Assembly (NCBI RefSeq): GCF_004011695.2
Contig: NC_082413.1
Span: 1,347,001-1,411,000, forward strand
Source of the DNA: Ascochyta rabiei
Lineage: Eukaryota > Ascomycota > Dothideomycetes > Pleosporales > Didymellaceae
DNA: 64,000 nucleotides
Direction: 5' to 3'
The position numbers and the translations under genes were made by a program. Positions 54,497 to 64,000 of this stretch are shown in pieces (position 1 is the first letter of the stretch; the number at the start of each line of letters is the position of its first letter). The notes below the pieces were generated by a model. It saw only the letters and a program-made list of their open reading frames with translations. It ran no database searches and had not been told where the DNA came from.

Positions 54497-55382
54497 CTAA
54501 CACCCACTCGTCTTGATCCCACTCGTAGCACACGTCTTCCCATCAGGCCCACTTAGCGTCTTCGTCGGTTCACCACTCGTCACACCCTTGTACAGATCAC
54601 AGAACTTTGTATCAATAAGACACGAGTTCGTGATGGTCGTTGAGTCGCCCTCGTTGCCATTCACGCCCGCGACCAGCTTGCCAGACACGACCTTGATGTT
54701 GGTAAAGGTGGACTTGCGTGCGTACTGCTTGGAGCAGTTGCCGCAGCTGCGATAGAGTTTGCCAATGTTTTCTGCATAGAAGTTCTTCACCGCGACGGTG
54801 CCCTGCTTCCGTCAGTCCTCACATTGGCGACGTAGGGGTGATGATATCAAGCGGGACTGTCGTAAGAAGATAGATGGCTTTGGATAAGAAGGAGAAACGG
54901 AAGGAAATGCTTACACCACCGTTGTGCTGGAGCACCTTGTCACTCGCCCCCTTCGCCCCTCCACCATTGACATAGGAAGTACCACTCGTTTGCTTGAACG
55001 TCGCAGCATCCTCACACACATCTACCCACCAAATGTTGTTGAGCGTACACGTGCCGAGACAGTGTACACCCTCGCCGTTGTTGGGTCCGATGAGGGCGTT
55101 GGAGAGAGTGGCTCCGTCTTGGAGAATGAACACTGCGTCCTTGTCGCCCCCCTCGGTCTGGCCCTCGCACGTGTTCGTGCTGCGGTCCCATTGCTTCATC
55201 CCACCATCGAACGTGGCTTTGGCGGCAATGGTCTTGGCAGCAGCAAGAGCAGAGGTTCCTGAGCTCTTGGGGAAGGTCGTTTGGAGGGCAGTGTTGGTGG
55301 CTGCGCGCACGACGTTGTCGTTGTGCGGGTGCGCGGCTGCGAGGCCGGCTACAGCCGCGAGGACGAGGACTGAGGGGTGCAT
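54497..55382 (-). CDS. secreted pectate lyase, polysaccharide lyase family 3
   Basis: Exons 55382-54915 and 54802-54497 give 257 aa. The intron of 112 nt has donor GTAAGC and acceptor GCAG. A clear signal peptide (MHPSVLVLAAVAGLAAAHPH) precedes the PL3 domain: TFPKSSGTSALAAAKTIAAK, FDGGMKQWDRS, GATLSNALIGPNNGEGVHCL, GTCTLNNIWWVDVCEDAATF, then in exon 2 FYAENIGKLYRSCGNC, RKSTFTNIKVVSGKLVAGVN and NSCLIDTKFCDLYKG. The Cys content (several pairs) matches a disulphide-bonded right-handed beta helix. Family knowledge: PL3 enzymes cleave de-esterified pectin (polygalacturonate) by calcium-dependent beta-elimination and are typical of plant-associated fungi. Length is normal (about 240-260 aa). Upstream TATA at 55493-55500. 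Confidence 0.93.
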
Positions 55383-55492
55383 GATGAAGTAATGATACCA
55401 AGACACAGGCTGCAGTGATGAAGACGCGTTGTACGGTAGGGCTGATCTGATCTGACTGGTGAGAGAACAATTGTAATCGAACACTCATTCCC

Positions 55493-55500
55493 TTCTTATA
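55493..55500 (-). promoter_or_regulatory. candidate TATA box of the pectate lyase gene
   Basis: TATAAGAA read on the minus strand, about 110 bp before the ATG at 55382. This spacing is reasonable for an inducible fungal gene. Position and sequence only. Confidence 0.4.
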
Positions 55501-57982
55501 CGTCGACCAGACACGCCTGCCGTAACCACCTTTCCCCTCCGGCACCGAGCACGACAAGCAACTCACCAGCGCAATCTCTAGATATTTCGCCGTCTGAAGC
55601 CATGACGTCTATGCCCTTGCGTTCGTAGAGCTCAACGCTGCTCCTCGCCAACCTTGGACACACACTCTGTCAGTCATCTCCAGAGCTAGCGCATCTTCAG
55701 GCTGCCAAGCCCGCCCCTTCATATACCTCTCGACAAGCCTTGATTACCCCAGATCGTTCAAAGCGTGCGATTCGGGGATATTGTTGGTGTTGTGAAGAGG
55801 CGGGACGAGCCATTGGCGGAGAAATGCAAAGAGGGGTTCGAACTCACACACTGCCAAGGAGAATAGATGAACTCCGCCGTGCAAGGCTCCATGGCAAAGC
55901 TTCGTGTGCTTGAGTGTTTGGGTCGGTTGTCCGCGTGCTGTCAATGTTTGGGAAGCAGCTAGTTCCTGTCAGTTCAGCTCGCGTTGATTGCAGTAATGGA
56001 GAGATTTTGCACATGGAGAAGCGATTGACCTGTCCACTGCCACCAACATCAAGCTCGATACTTAGCATTGAGACAAGAGAATGCGCAGGTTAGCTCTATT
56101 GTCTGCTCGCAAATGTGCAGTATAGTCTGGCAAAGTCCTACTGATAGTCCACGCGAAGCTCGATTGGCCATTACGAATAACCGCAAAGTGCTCCACGAAT
56201 TCCTCGAGTACAAGAATTGCTATGAGATGGCGAGCACCAAAGGAGTGCGAGGCCCAGGGATCATTTGGCTAGGCCCTCACCTGCTGCAAGTCTCCACCCA
56301 CGTGTTGAACGAGATGAATCCAGAATCTCAGAAGTAGCTGTACTAAGCGCCGAAGTGCGATCATCATTCTACAGAACTGGACGAACGTCCATGTGGTACC
56401 TAGGTAGGTCTCTATCGTGTATTGCCACGTTTTGCGGCAGCTGACACGTCTAACTGCATGTTGCCGCTGTACCGACTTGATGAAACAACAAGGTCTCAAG
56501 GATACAGCGATAGAACCAGGCCCTCGGTGCGTGTGGGTCGGGTCCGGGTATGATATCGTGGCAACCTCCACGTTGTTATGGCAAGCTTGCGTACCCACTC
56601 TTCGTTTCACGTCACTGCAGATAGGTATCTCTGGTGGCAAGCCGCTTAGGTTTGCGCTTTTAGGATTACAATGGCGCACCCTCCATCTTGGTGTTGCTGC
56701 TGCTGCGCTGAGCTGAGGATCATTGCATTTACCCACGTGTTCAGCTGATCGCTAGGCTGCCTACTGGTGTCACCCTCTTGCTGTGCATTCATCGTTGACC
56801 GGTATCCAGGTTCCACGCGGCTCCTGCCACGCTTTCGCGTTCCTTGTGCGACAAACAACGGCGTTTGGCCAGGCCTTGGAAACGAATCTGTCCGACCGAA
56901 GAAAATCGACGTGCAGCAACTGACATGCAGGCACAAACCGTATTCCCTAGTATCCTGCAGTAGGTATTGAAGGGATACGAGTTAGCTTCGGGGTGATATC
57001 TCACCTTGCCCCAGGGCTAGTGTTTGGCGACAGATCGAACCATGTTACGAAGAGTAAGAGCTGACGTTGTGTCTACCTTGTGACACGGCGTTGGCGATCG
57101 GTGGGGCACTGTATACGCGCCCTTGATGGATTAGTCTGCAGTATGTGCGTGTAACAACGCAAGGGGTGACAAGCGAGGATCGGTGTTATTGTGCTCCAAG
57201 CCGCCTTGGGAGTCTTCTCACAGACAGACAATTCTTCTCAAAGATTGAAGGAGGGTGTCTACGATCTGCGTGGACAACTCGCACGGATGGTTCGCAACGG
57301 GCTTGAGCGCCTGGGCCCTCGTGGATAGTACGTTCTGCAGCTCGCCGTGACCGGGTTCTCGGCAACGTACGACGTGTCGTCTAACTGCGAGCAGTACGTT
57401 ACCACGTCGCCACGTAGGTGCTTCCGGGTGCAGATGTTGGGTGTGTGACAAGACAAAGAGACATGGACCTGGGGGTTGAGTGAAGCACAGCCTAACCACG
57501 AAACGTCTTGCCAGGCGTTGTCGAAGGCTGAGGCTGTGGTTGTTGTTACTTCTGTCCAGGTGTGCAGCATCGTGCATGGCGCCCATCGGGTTCTTTGTTT
57601 TCGTTAACGCATCTGACAGCAGTGCCCTGTTCGTCAGCATATTCCAACAAGTGCAGGATTGCTGACGCTCAGTACTGGAATGTGGTGCCAATGATGGGTT
57701 TCCCGCTCACACCGATATCGGATCCGTGAACCTTCATGTAAGGATCGGCCTTGACAGGTCCAGACGAGCTGTTACACCAAACGCTCACTTCGCATAAGTG
57801 GGTTTGAAGTGAGAAGCGGCCCGCTGCCTAGCTTGCCGGCAGCCGATCTGCATATGCTGTGCGCTCGCGAACAATAGACCTTCGCATGACAGGTCGGTGG
57901 AGGCGTGGAGGCGTGGAGACGTGCATGGAGATGCAAACGAGATGGAAACATGCGCATGCTGCTGGACTGGCGTGTTGGCAAG

Positions 57983-58070
57983 GCGTCCAGAAAGCGTCCA
58001 GAAGGCGTCCAGAAAGCGTCCAGAAAGCGTCCAGAAGGCGTCCAGAAGGCGTCCAGAAGGCGTCCAGAAG
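57983..58070. repeat. 11-bp minisatellite, eight copies
   Basis: Eight consecutive units GCGTCCAGAAG or GCGTCCAGAAA, 88 bp in total, differing only in the last base. Intergenic. Confidence 0.95.
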
Positions 58071-58265
58071 TGGATCAGTGGTTTACTTCAGGTGCCCATC
58101 TCCTTTTCGATAGACTGAGAATGCACCGACTCCCTACCAGACTGCTGGAAGACGAGGTTTCGCAGACATGTCGCCACAGGTGTAGCCTGAGCGCCTGAGC
58201 GCCTGCGCGACGTTGAGTAGAGCGTGACCAAGGACTTGCCCCTTGCGAAAACGTCTCGTGTATGC

Positions 58266-58286
58266 GGGGGGGGGGGGGGGGGGGGG
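58266..58286. repeat. G21 homopolymer tract
   Basis: Twenty-one consecutive G on the plus strand, intergenic, 196 bp after the 11-bp minisatellite. Homopolymer lengths are error-prone in sequencing. Confidence 0.85.
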
Positions 58287-58524
58287 TCAAAATGGAGGCC
58301 GAAGACGCAAGGGTGGAGGCGTCTGGAAGGCAGAGTCGCTGTGAGCGCTGTTGGAAGTTGTTCCGCTGCGGCTACGGGCTATTAGTGTAGTCGAAACCCG
58401 GGGTCAAGGGCCTGCCATTGCGTGCCGAAGATAGACCAGTGGCAGCAACTCGCTTCACGGCGGTTCGTCTTGTACTGCACGGGAAGTAAGCCCGGCCTTC
58501 CAGATGCTACTCATCTTGGCCGTC

Positions 58525-58558
58525 CTTGCAGGCTCGCAGGCTTACAGGCTTGCAGGCA
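58525..58558. repeat. degenerate CTTGCAGGCT repeat
   Basis: About three and a half imperfect 9-10-base units, intergenic. Confidence 0.7.
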
Positions 58559-59511
58559 CTGTCCAGCACCGGTGCCAGGAAGAGGCGAGGGCCGATGCAG
58601 AGACCGCGTTCCTTTTGCACTCGTCTCATCAAGATCAAGAGTGCAGCCGTGTGACCAGGAAGCCTTCAGCCGTCCACAGCACCACAGCACCACAGCACCA
58701 TTTCAGCAGCGAGCGGCCGACATCCTGACGCCGCCTTCTAGTCCGTTACCGCTTTCGGCATCTCTGCCGGGCTGGTCGATCGCCCTGACAAGATTCCATT
58801 TGCAATCCGGTGGTGGCTTGTCGAATGCGCGCGACGCGTGTGCAGCCATGATAGCCATTGTGGAGTGCGAGATAGAGGAGGCGACTCCCTGGTGAGGCAT
58901 GGCTGTCGCAGCGGGCGCAGACCGGCAGCCTCCGCTCCCCTTCCCGCGATAGGGCGCTCCCCTTGAGGTCATGTTGATAAAAGCAAGCCCAATGGGCCGT
59001 CGTGTTTGGCGAGCTGCAGCACACAAGCGCAAAGGCCGGCCGCTCCACCGTCACAGACAGACTACCTACCCTTCCCCAGCCCTGAGGGCCTCGTCGCCTG
59101 CAGACTTCACGCATGAAGCCGCGCCAGGGCACAGGCACGGTGGACCGTGGCCGATGTCCCTTGGTGTCTTCGCGTGGCCCCGCCTGGGCTAGCCAGGACT
59201 GGCGTTGGCCGATCATCTGAACATGGGTCGGATTGGACGAGTCAACGGCGAGACCATCGGTGGTGGGCACGCCTCGTCGCCGCCTGGCAAATCCTTATCT
59301 TGTGCGGGATGCATCACATACATAGTTCTCTACCCATGCTCGGACCATTCCAACTTAAAGAGTCCGTCTTCCGTCGACTGTGAGCGCTGTGAAGTTCGGT
59401 GCAGATCCGCCTACCCGGCTCCCTTGACACTCTTTGGACAGTTCCCTTGTTGAGAACTCTCTCCGCCCCCTTCGACTCCCTCTTGCTCCTGCACAGCATC
59501 TTCTTCTCAAC

Positions 59512-61659
59512 ATGGCCGGCTTCGTCGACAAGGCCAACCGCGCCATTGCGCGCTCCGTTGTGGGCAAGTACTTCCGTCTCGAAGGATCGGGTCACGTAGG
59601 CTGCTCTCTGCACGAGGTGGGATCCCATTCACTGACGACGCCTGCAGCCCAAGGAACGCAAGGATGCTCGTTTCTTCACCGAGTTCCGCGCGGGTCTTGC
59701 TACCTTCTTCGCCATGGCCTACATCATCTCGGTCAACTGTACGGTCCTCACTTGAACTTCCAAGAAGCCATGCTCATCGCCTTCAGCTACCGTTCTGTCT
59801 GATACGGGCGGCACCTGCGTCTGCCCTCCTGACAGCATGGCCGACCTGTGTGCCACCAACGACGAGTACATGCTCTGCGTTGCTGTCGTCAAGCGTGATC
59901 TCGTCACTGCCACAGCTGCCATCTCTGCCTTGACCTCCTTTTGCATGGGCCTCTTTGCCAACATGCCCATCGCCCTTGCACCTGGAATGGGTCTGAACGC
60001 CTACTTTGCCTACACCGTCGTCGGTTTCCACGGTTCTGGTACGTCGAGTCACACGGATCGCCTTGTTCGTTTTCTGTATTCCTTTTCGTCGTGATACACG
60101 TCATTTCCTGCCCGTTTGGCTGTGTTGCACGACTTTCTTCTCATGAAACGGATGCTAATTGCTTTTCAGGTATGGTCCCGTACCAGGTTGCATTGACTGC
60201 TGTCTTTGTCGAAGGCTTTGTCTTTGTAGGCCTCACCATTCTCGGTATCCGTCAATGGCTTGCCAGGTAGGTTCACATCCGTGTTCATCCATTTTCCATT
60301 TTCCGTTTTCCATTTTCCATTGGCGTCGTACATTTGTGCGCCAGTTTTGCACCTCGGCGCGCTTCGGTCCCACTAGGACCCCATCGCTCGGCCACGTCGC
60401 CACTCGTCGCTCTCCACAGAAACAACGCTGATTTTGTTTTGTACAGAGCTATCCCAGCTAGCATCAAGCTTGCGACAGGCGTCGGGATCGGACTTTACCT
60501 CACCATCATTGGACTTGGGTACTCGGCGGGTATTGGTTTGATTACCGGTGCCGTATCGACGCCTCTCGAACTTGGAGGATGCGAAGAGCAATTCAAGGAT
60601 GCGAGCGGTGTTTGCCCGGGAGGCCACAAGATGAGGAACCCGACGCTGTGGATCGGTATCTTCTGCGGTGGTGTGCTGACCGTCATGCTCATGTTGTACC
60701 GTGTCAAGGGCGCCATCATCTTCGGCATCCTGCTTGTTTCGGTCATCTCGTGGCCGCGCCCCACGGATGTTACCTACTTCCCCTACACGACGCTTGGCAA
60801 CGACTCTTTCGACTTTTTCAAAAAGGTGGTGACCTTCCACCCCATCCAGAAGACGCTTGTGGTCCAGGAATGGAACATCTCCAAGTACGCCGGCCAGTTT
60901 GGACTCGCCTTCATCACCTTCCTCTACGTCGACATCCTCGACTGCACAGGTACCATGTACTCGATGGCGCGCTACTGCGGAGCCATCGACGAGCGCACGC
61001 AGGACTTTGAAAACTCTTCCATCGCATACTCGATTGACGCCATGGGTGTGACGATTGGTTCCTTGTTCGGATGCTCCCCAGTCACTGCGTACATCGAGTC
61101 AGGTGCTGGTATTTCCGAGGGTGGCAAGACGGGTCTCACGGCCATGTTCACGGGTCTCTGCTTCTTCATTGCCGTCTTCTTCGCGCCGATCTTTGCTTCG
61201 ATCCCTCCCTGGGCCACTGGATGCACGCTCGTCATTGTCGGCTCCCTCATGGCGCAGTCGGCCAAGGACATCAACTGGAAGTACATGGGTGACGCGATCC
61301 CCGCGTTCCTCACCATCGCCATCATGCCCTTCACCTACTCGATTGCGTACGGGCTCATCGCGGGTATCTGCTCGTACATGCTGATCAACACGCTTGTCTA
61401 CATCATCGAGAAGGTATCTGGTGGGCGCATCACTCCTCCCAACAAGGACGAGAAGGAGCCCTGGACATGGCGTCTTCCCGGAGGCGTCCTGCCTCCGTGG
61501 ATGCGGCGCGTTGCTGGCGGAAAGAAGAAGTTCTGGGAGCGCGACCCCGAGACGGATGGCGTTGCTGCTGGCCAGTCGAGCGAGAACAGCTCGACGCACC
61601 AGTCGGCGGAGAAGCACTACATACAAGACAAGCAGGCAGCTGGCGAGAAGACGATGTAA
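59512..61659 (+). CDS. AzgA-type purine (adenine/guanine/hypoxanthine) permease
   Basis: Exons 59512-59595, 59648-59738, 59787-60038, 60170-60266 and 60447-61659 give 578 aa; donors GTAGGC, GTACGG, GTACGT and GTAGGT, all acceptors CAG. Exon 1 begins MAGFVDKANRAIARSVVGKY and joins FRLEGSGH to PKERKDARF, the usual AzgA N-terminus. About 12-14 hydrophobic segments follow; AzgA/NCS2-fold signatures include LATFFAMAYIISVNSTVL, NMPIALAPGMGLNAYFAYTV, FLYVDILDCTGTMYSMARY and SLFGCSPVTAYIESGAGISE, where the Asp/Glu residues line the substrate and proton site. Family knowledge: H+ symporter for hypoxanthine, adenine and guanine at the plasma membrane. Length matches Aspergillus AzgA (about 580 aa). The hydrophilic C-terminus ends in a Ser/Glu/Lys segment. 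Intron 4 holds a CCATTTT repeat. Confidence 0.93.
60289..60322 (+). repeat. (CCATTTT)n repeat inside intron 4 of the purine permease
   Basis: Seven-base CCATTTT-like units repeated about five times with small changes; intronic, so it does not affect the protein. Confidence 0.8.
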
Positions 61660-62030
61660 GTAAGAGATTTGTTGTTGTTGTTTTCGATTAGATTGGTTGG
61701 GATTGGCAGAAAAGCGGGAAACGCGGTTACACAGTCGCTACGGCGCTGCGGTTTGTTGTATGGATAGCACTACCCTTGGCGCGGTTAGACAAGCCAACGG
61801 ATATACCCTCACTTTACATGGACTTTGCAAAAGAGGATGCTCACCACCACGGACCAGTGTGCCTTGCTAGAGCGCTGCGTGCTGCGACGGTAGAGAGCCA
61901 AGGTGACTTGTAGAAAGGCCGGCGTAGGTGTGGGCGGACGCTACGAGCCTTCAGGCGGACCCACCCGTGCCCCCACCCACATGCATCCATGAGGCGCGGT
62001 GAGCTGCACAACATTCGCAGTCAAGCGTGT

Positions 62031-62114
62031 GTCATCCAGCGTATGTCGTCAGGCGTGTGTCGTCAAGCGTGTGTCATCCAGCGTTTGTCGTCAAGCGTGT
62101 GTCGTCAAGCATAT
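62031..62114. repeat. 14-bp minisatellite, six copies
   Basis: Six consecutive units of the type GTCGTCAAGCGTGT with variants GTCATCCAGCGTAT and GTCGTCAGGCGTGT; partial units flank both sides. Confidence 0.9.
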
Positions 62115-62468
62115 GTCGTCGAAGCCAGGCACAGGCGAGCCGAAGTGGTGTTGCTGCACGTCGGCGTCGGCATTGACGTCGGCATTGACAGTGGCGCAGT
62201 GGGCAGCCTGGATGCTTGCTTGCTTGCTTGGGCGCGGCCATCAGATCGGGAGTTTGCTTGCTTGGACGCGGCCGCCAGATCGGGAGTCCGCTGGCTTGGA
62301 CGCAGGGCGCCAGGGACCGACCGAGGCCCACCAGAGGCCACCGTGGGACTTTTTGCCTGGAGGGGCAGTTCCGCACCTTGCTTGACTCGAACCCCCGAGC
62401 TGTTGCCGTTCACATGCACCAGCACCAGCACCAGCACCACCATCACCAACACGCTCGACGGCTTCGAC

Positions 62469-62508
62469 CAGAGAGAGAGAGCGCGCGAGAGAGAGCGAGA
62501 GAGGGAGA
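62469..62508. repeat. GA-rich low-complexity run
   Basis: Interrupted GA and GCGA units over about 40 bp. Confidence 0.8.
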
Positions 62509-62729
62509 GCAAAAAACGCCCACGGCCGACTGTCATCTGTCCGGGCGCCCATCCATTCACCTGCTGGCGTTCGTCGACCGCACGATTCATACACACCCAC
62601 TCTCGATTTGATTTGGAGAGCTGCGGATAGCTCCGGCATCGCACTAGCCAAAGCGGCGCGATTCTTTCTAAGCATTGCCAATCCACGACCACTCTTGCGC
62701 CGGACCACCAGCACATGCCCAGAGGCTTG

Positions 62730-62821
62730 AAAGACTCGAGACTTGAGACTGGAAAGACTCGAGACTTAAGACTGGAAAGACTCGAGACTTGAGACTGGAA
62801 AGACTCGAGACTTGAGACTGG
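62730..62821. repeat. 23-bp minisatellite, four copies
   Basis: Four consecutive 23-bp units beginning AAAGACTCGAGACTTGAGAC, with one T-to-A-type variant in the second unit, about 130 bp before the RIB3 ATG. Confidence 0.93.
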
Positions 62822-62850
62822 AAAGACTGCAGACGGAGGGAATAGAAAAG

Positions 62851-62918
62851 AGCTGCCGCAGACCTCACCACGACGCCAACGAAAGTAGACGTAAAAAGCT
62901 GCCGCAGACCTCACCACG
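62851..62918. repeat. 22-bp direct duplication upstream of RIB3
   Basis: AGCTGCCGCAGACCTCACCA with two further bases occurs at 62851-62872 and again at 62897-62918, within the presumed RIB3 leader. Confidence 0.85.
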
Positions 62919-62951
62919 CCCACAACAGAAACGCTGTGCAGGAACAGCAAC

Positions 62952-63816
62952 ATGGCCACCATGCCCGCTGAAACCAATGGAATCGCCGTCAATGGACTCG
63001 CCGTCAATGGACTCGCCGCCAATGAACTCGCCGCCAGTCGCCCTGCCGAGGGCATCATCCATCCCACACACGAGCTCTCGAACCCTCCCCCAGCAGACTC
63101 GGCCTTCGACTCGATACCAGACGTCGTCGCAGCTTTCGGTACGGCGGCGCCCATTCGCTCAGCACACCTTGACCACTGACCAGCTCGCAGCCAACGACGA
63201 GTTCGTCATCGTCCTCGACTCGCCCGACCGCGAGAACGAGGGCGACCTGATCATAGCGGCCGAGTCGCTCACGCCGGAAAAGGCGGCCTTCATGATCCGC
63301 TACAGCTCCGGCTACATGTGCGCTCCGCTGCCCGTGTCGCGCGCCGCCGCCCTGCACCTCCCGCAGATGGTCGCCGACAACGCCGACCCCAACCGCACCG
63401 CCTACGCCATCTCCATCGACGCAAACGACGACAGCGTGTCCACGGGCATCAGCGCGCACGACCGCTCGCTCACCTGCCGCCTGCTCGCCGACCCCAACGC
63501 AAAGGCCAGCCACTTCCGGCGGCCGGGGCACATTCTGCCGCTGCAGGCCCGCGACGGGGGCGTGCGGGTGCGGAGGGGACACACCGAGGCCGCCGTCGAT
63601 CTGTGCCGGCTGGCGGGCAAGCAGCCCGTCGGTGTGATTTGCGAGATGATCAACGACGGGGAGAGCGTGGACGGGAAGCCAGCGCTGCTGGGAAGCGGCA
63701 TGATGAGGACGGACGAGTGTCTGGCGTTTGGAAAGAAGTGGGGGATCAAGGTGTGCACCATTGAGGACATGGTCACCTACATCGAGCAGAACGAGGGCAA
63801 GCTGCCCGTGCCATAG
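62952..63816 (+). CDS. RIB3: 3,4-dihydroxy-2-butanone 4-phosphate synthase (riboflavin synthesis)
   Basis: Exons 62952-63138 and 63191-63816 give 270 aa; intron of 52 nt, donor GTACGG, acceptor GCAG. The junction joins DSIPDVVAAF to ANDEFVIVLDSPDRENEGDL, exactly the family pattern. Active-site residues are visible: Arg76, Glu77, Glu79 and Asp81 in DRENEGD, Cys106 in SGYMCAPL, then NDDSVSTGISAHDRSLTCRL, FRRPGHILPLQARDGGVRVR, RRGHTEAAVDLCRLAG and CEMINDGESVDGKPAL. Family knowledge: converts ribulose 5-phosphate to 3,4-dihydroxy-2-butanone 4-phosphate and formate, Mg-dependent, and supplies the carbon unit for lumazine synthase. The N-terminal 50 residues are an Asn/Gly/Leu/Ala repeat-like extension (GIAVNGLAVNGLAANELAAS), unusual for this enzyme. 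Length otherwise normal (fungal Rib3 about 210-250 aa plus extension). Confidence 0.95.
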
Positions 63817-64000
63817 AGCGGAGCGTGTTGTGCAATCCAACCACGATCTCTTGTCTACCAACAGAACACAGAACACCGAACATGTCCACACCCCTGAACC
63901 TGAAATGAGTGCAGAATAGGTGCGAGAGGATCCCATGTAGACGAGACGAGAAAAGTCGCCCCGTGCGAGACATGACGTGCACAAGATTCCCTCTCCTGAC

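Larger units (their letters stand above)
55383..59511. other. 4.1-kb stretch with no recognised gene
   Basis: Largest gene-free interval in the window. It holds an 11-bp minisatellite, a G21 tract, a degenerate CTTGCAGGCT repeat (58525-58558) and short CACAGCAC runs near 58675-58703. Frames of up to about 155 codons occur on both strands without recognisable motifs. The right end contains the AzgA promoter and leader. Confidence 0.45.
61660..62951. other. intergenic, rich in minisatellites, upstream of RIB3
   Basis: Contains a 14-bp repeat (62031-62114), a CAC/CAG-like run (about 62415-62448), a GA-rich run (about 62469-62508), a 23-bp repeat (62730-62821) and a 22-bp direct duplication (62851-62872 and 62897-62918). 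Frames passing through these repeats are low complexity and not accepted as genes. Confidence 0.5.

Noticed and set aside
55815..55845. GGTTCGAAC box suggesting a tRNA
   Set aside because: The bases around it do not pair into a T-arm on either strand and no cloverleaf could be drawn.
62376..62400. tRNA-like B-box (GGTTCGAGTC read on the minus strand)
   Set aside because: Flanking bases cannot form a T-stem and no matching A-box or acceptor stem is found.
62812..63190. alternative N-terminus for RIB3 in the frame of its second exon
   Set aside because: It runs through the 23-bp repeat and the intron and gives low-complexity sequence; splicing from 63138 to 63191 gives the conserved VVAAF-ANDEFV junction.

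Overview
This window is nuclear DNA from a filamentous ascomycete (Pezizomycotina), most likely a Dothideomycete. The evidence is many short spliceosomal introns of about 45-140 nt with GTRNGT donors and CTNAY-type branch points, UTR introns, and fungal-type proteins. The latter include a 7TM-RGS receptor, an AzgA purine permease, an Lsb1/Pin3-type SH3 protein, a family 3 pectate lyase, a Pab1 with a charged insert inside RRM4, and a carboxypeptidase S. The class-level guess is inference; the rest is read from the sequence.

Layout, left to right. 0-5 kb (minus strand): the start of an unidentified gene running off the left edge, a four-exon UDP-galactose transporter containing a 30-nt micro-exon, and a decayed Cys-rich membrane-protein gene. 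5-9 kb: a short-chain dehydrogenase (+), an Lsb1/Pin3-like SH3 protein (+) whose 3' end is duplicated in tandem, and TFIIE beta (-). 9.4-16 kb: a 2202-aa Mlp1/TPR coiled-coil nucleoporin (+), divergent from TFIIE beta. 16-19.7 kb: no recognised gene. 19.7-26.6 kb (+): a 7TM-RGS protein, an M20 carboxypeptidase S-like protein and a mitochondrial DNAJC28/DUF1992 protein. 27.5-33.7 kb: an unidentified Ser-rich 839-aa protein (-) and a small three-exon orphan (+) that appears to use a GC-AG intron. 34.7-43.3 kb: TFIIH Tfb1 (-) divergent from 2-oxoglutarate dehydrogenase E1 (+), then fructose-1,6-bisphosphatase (+). 44.3-51.6 kb (+): a large Pro-rich coiled-coil protein and poly(A)-binding protein Pab1. 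52.4-55.4 kb (-): the mitochondrial calcium uniporter MCU and a secreted PL3 pectate lyase. 55.4-59.5 kb: no recognised gene, with tandem repeats and a G21 tract. 59.5-63.8 kb (+): an AzgA-type purine permease and RIB3 (riboflavin synthesis), with minisatellites in the RIB3 upstream region.

The genes are mostly housekeeping: transcription (Tfa2, Tfb1), mRNA export and poly(A) biology (Mlp1, Pab1), mitochondria (Kgd1, MCU, DNAJC28-like), carbon metabolism (Fbp1) and transport. There is no biosynthetic cluster, intact transposon, virus-like segment or CRISPR array. The most unusual observation is at the 3' end of the Lsb1/Pin3 homologue. A tandem duplication around an AGGT site places two alternative, in-frame, equal-length C-termini one after the other, so splicing or retaining a 53-nt intron would switch between them. 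The two copies differ mostly at synonymous codon positions, which suggests that both are under protein-level selection.

All exon boundaries were placed by eye from splice consensus, frame continuity and recalled family similarity. None has been tested against transcripts.
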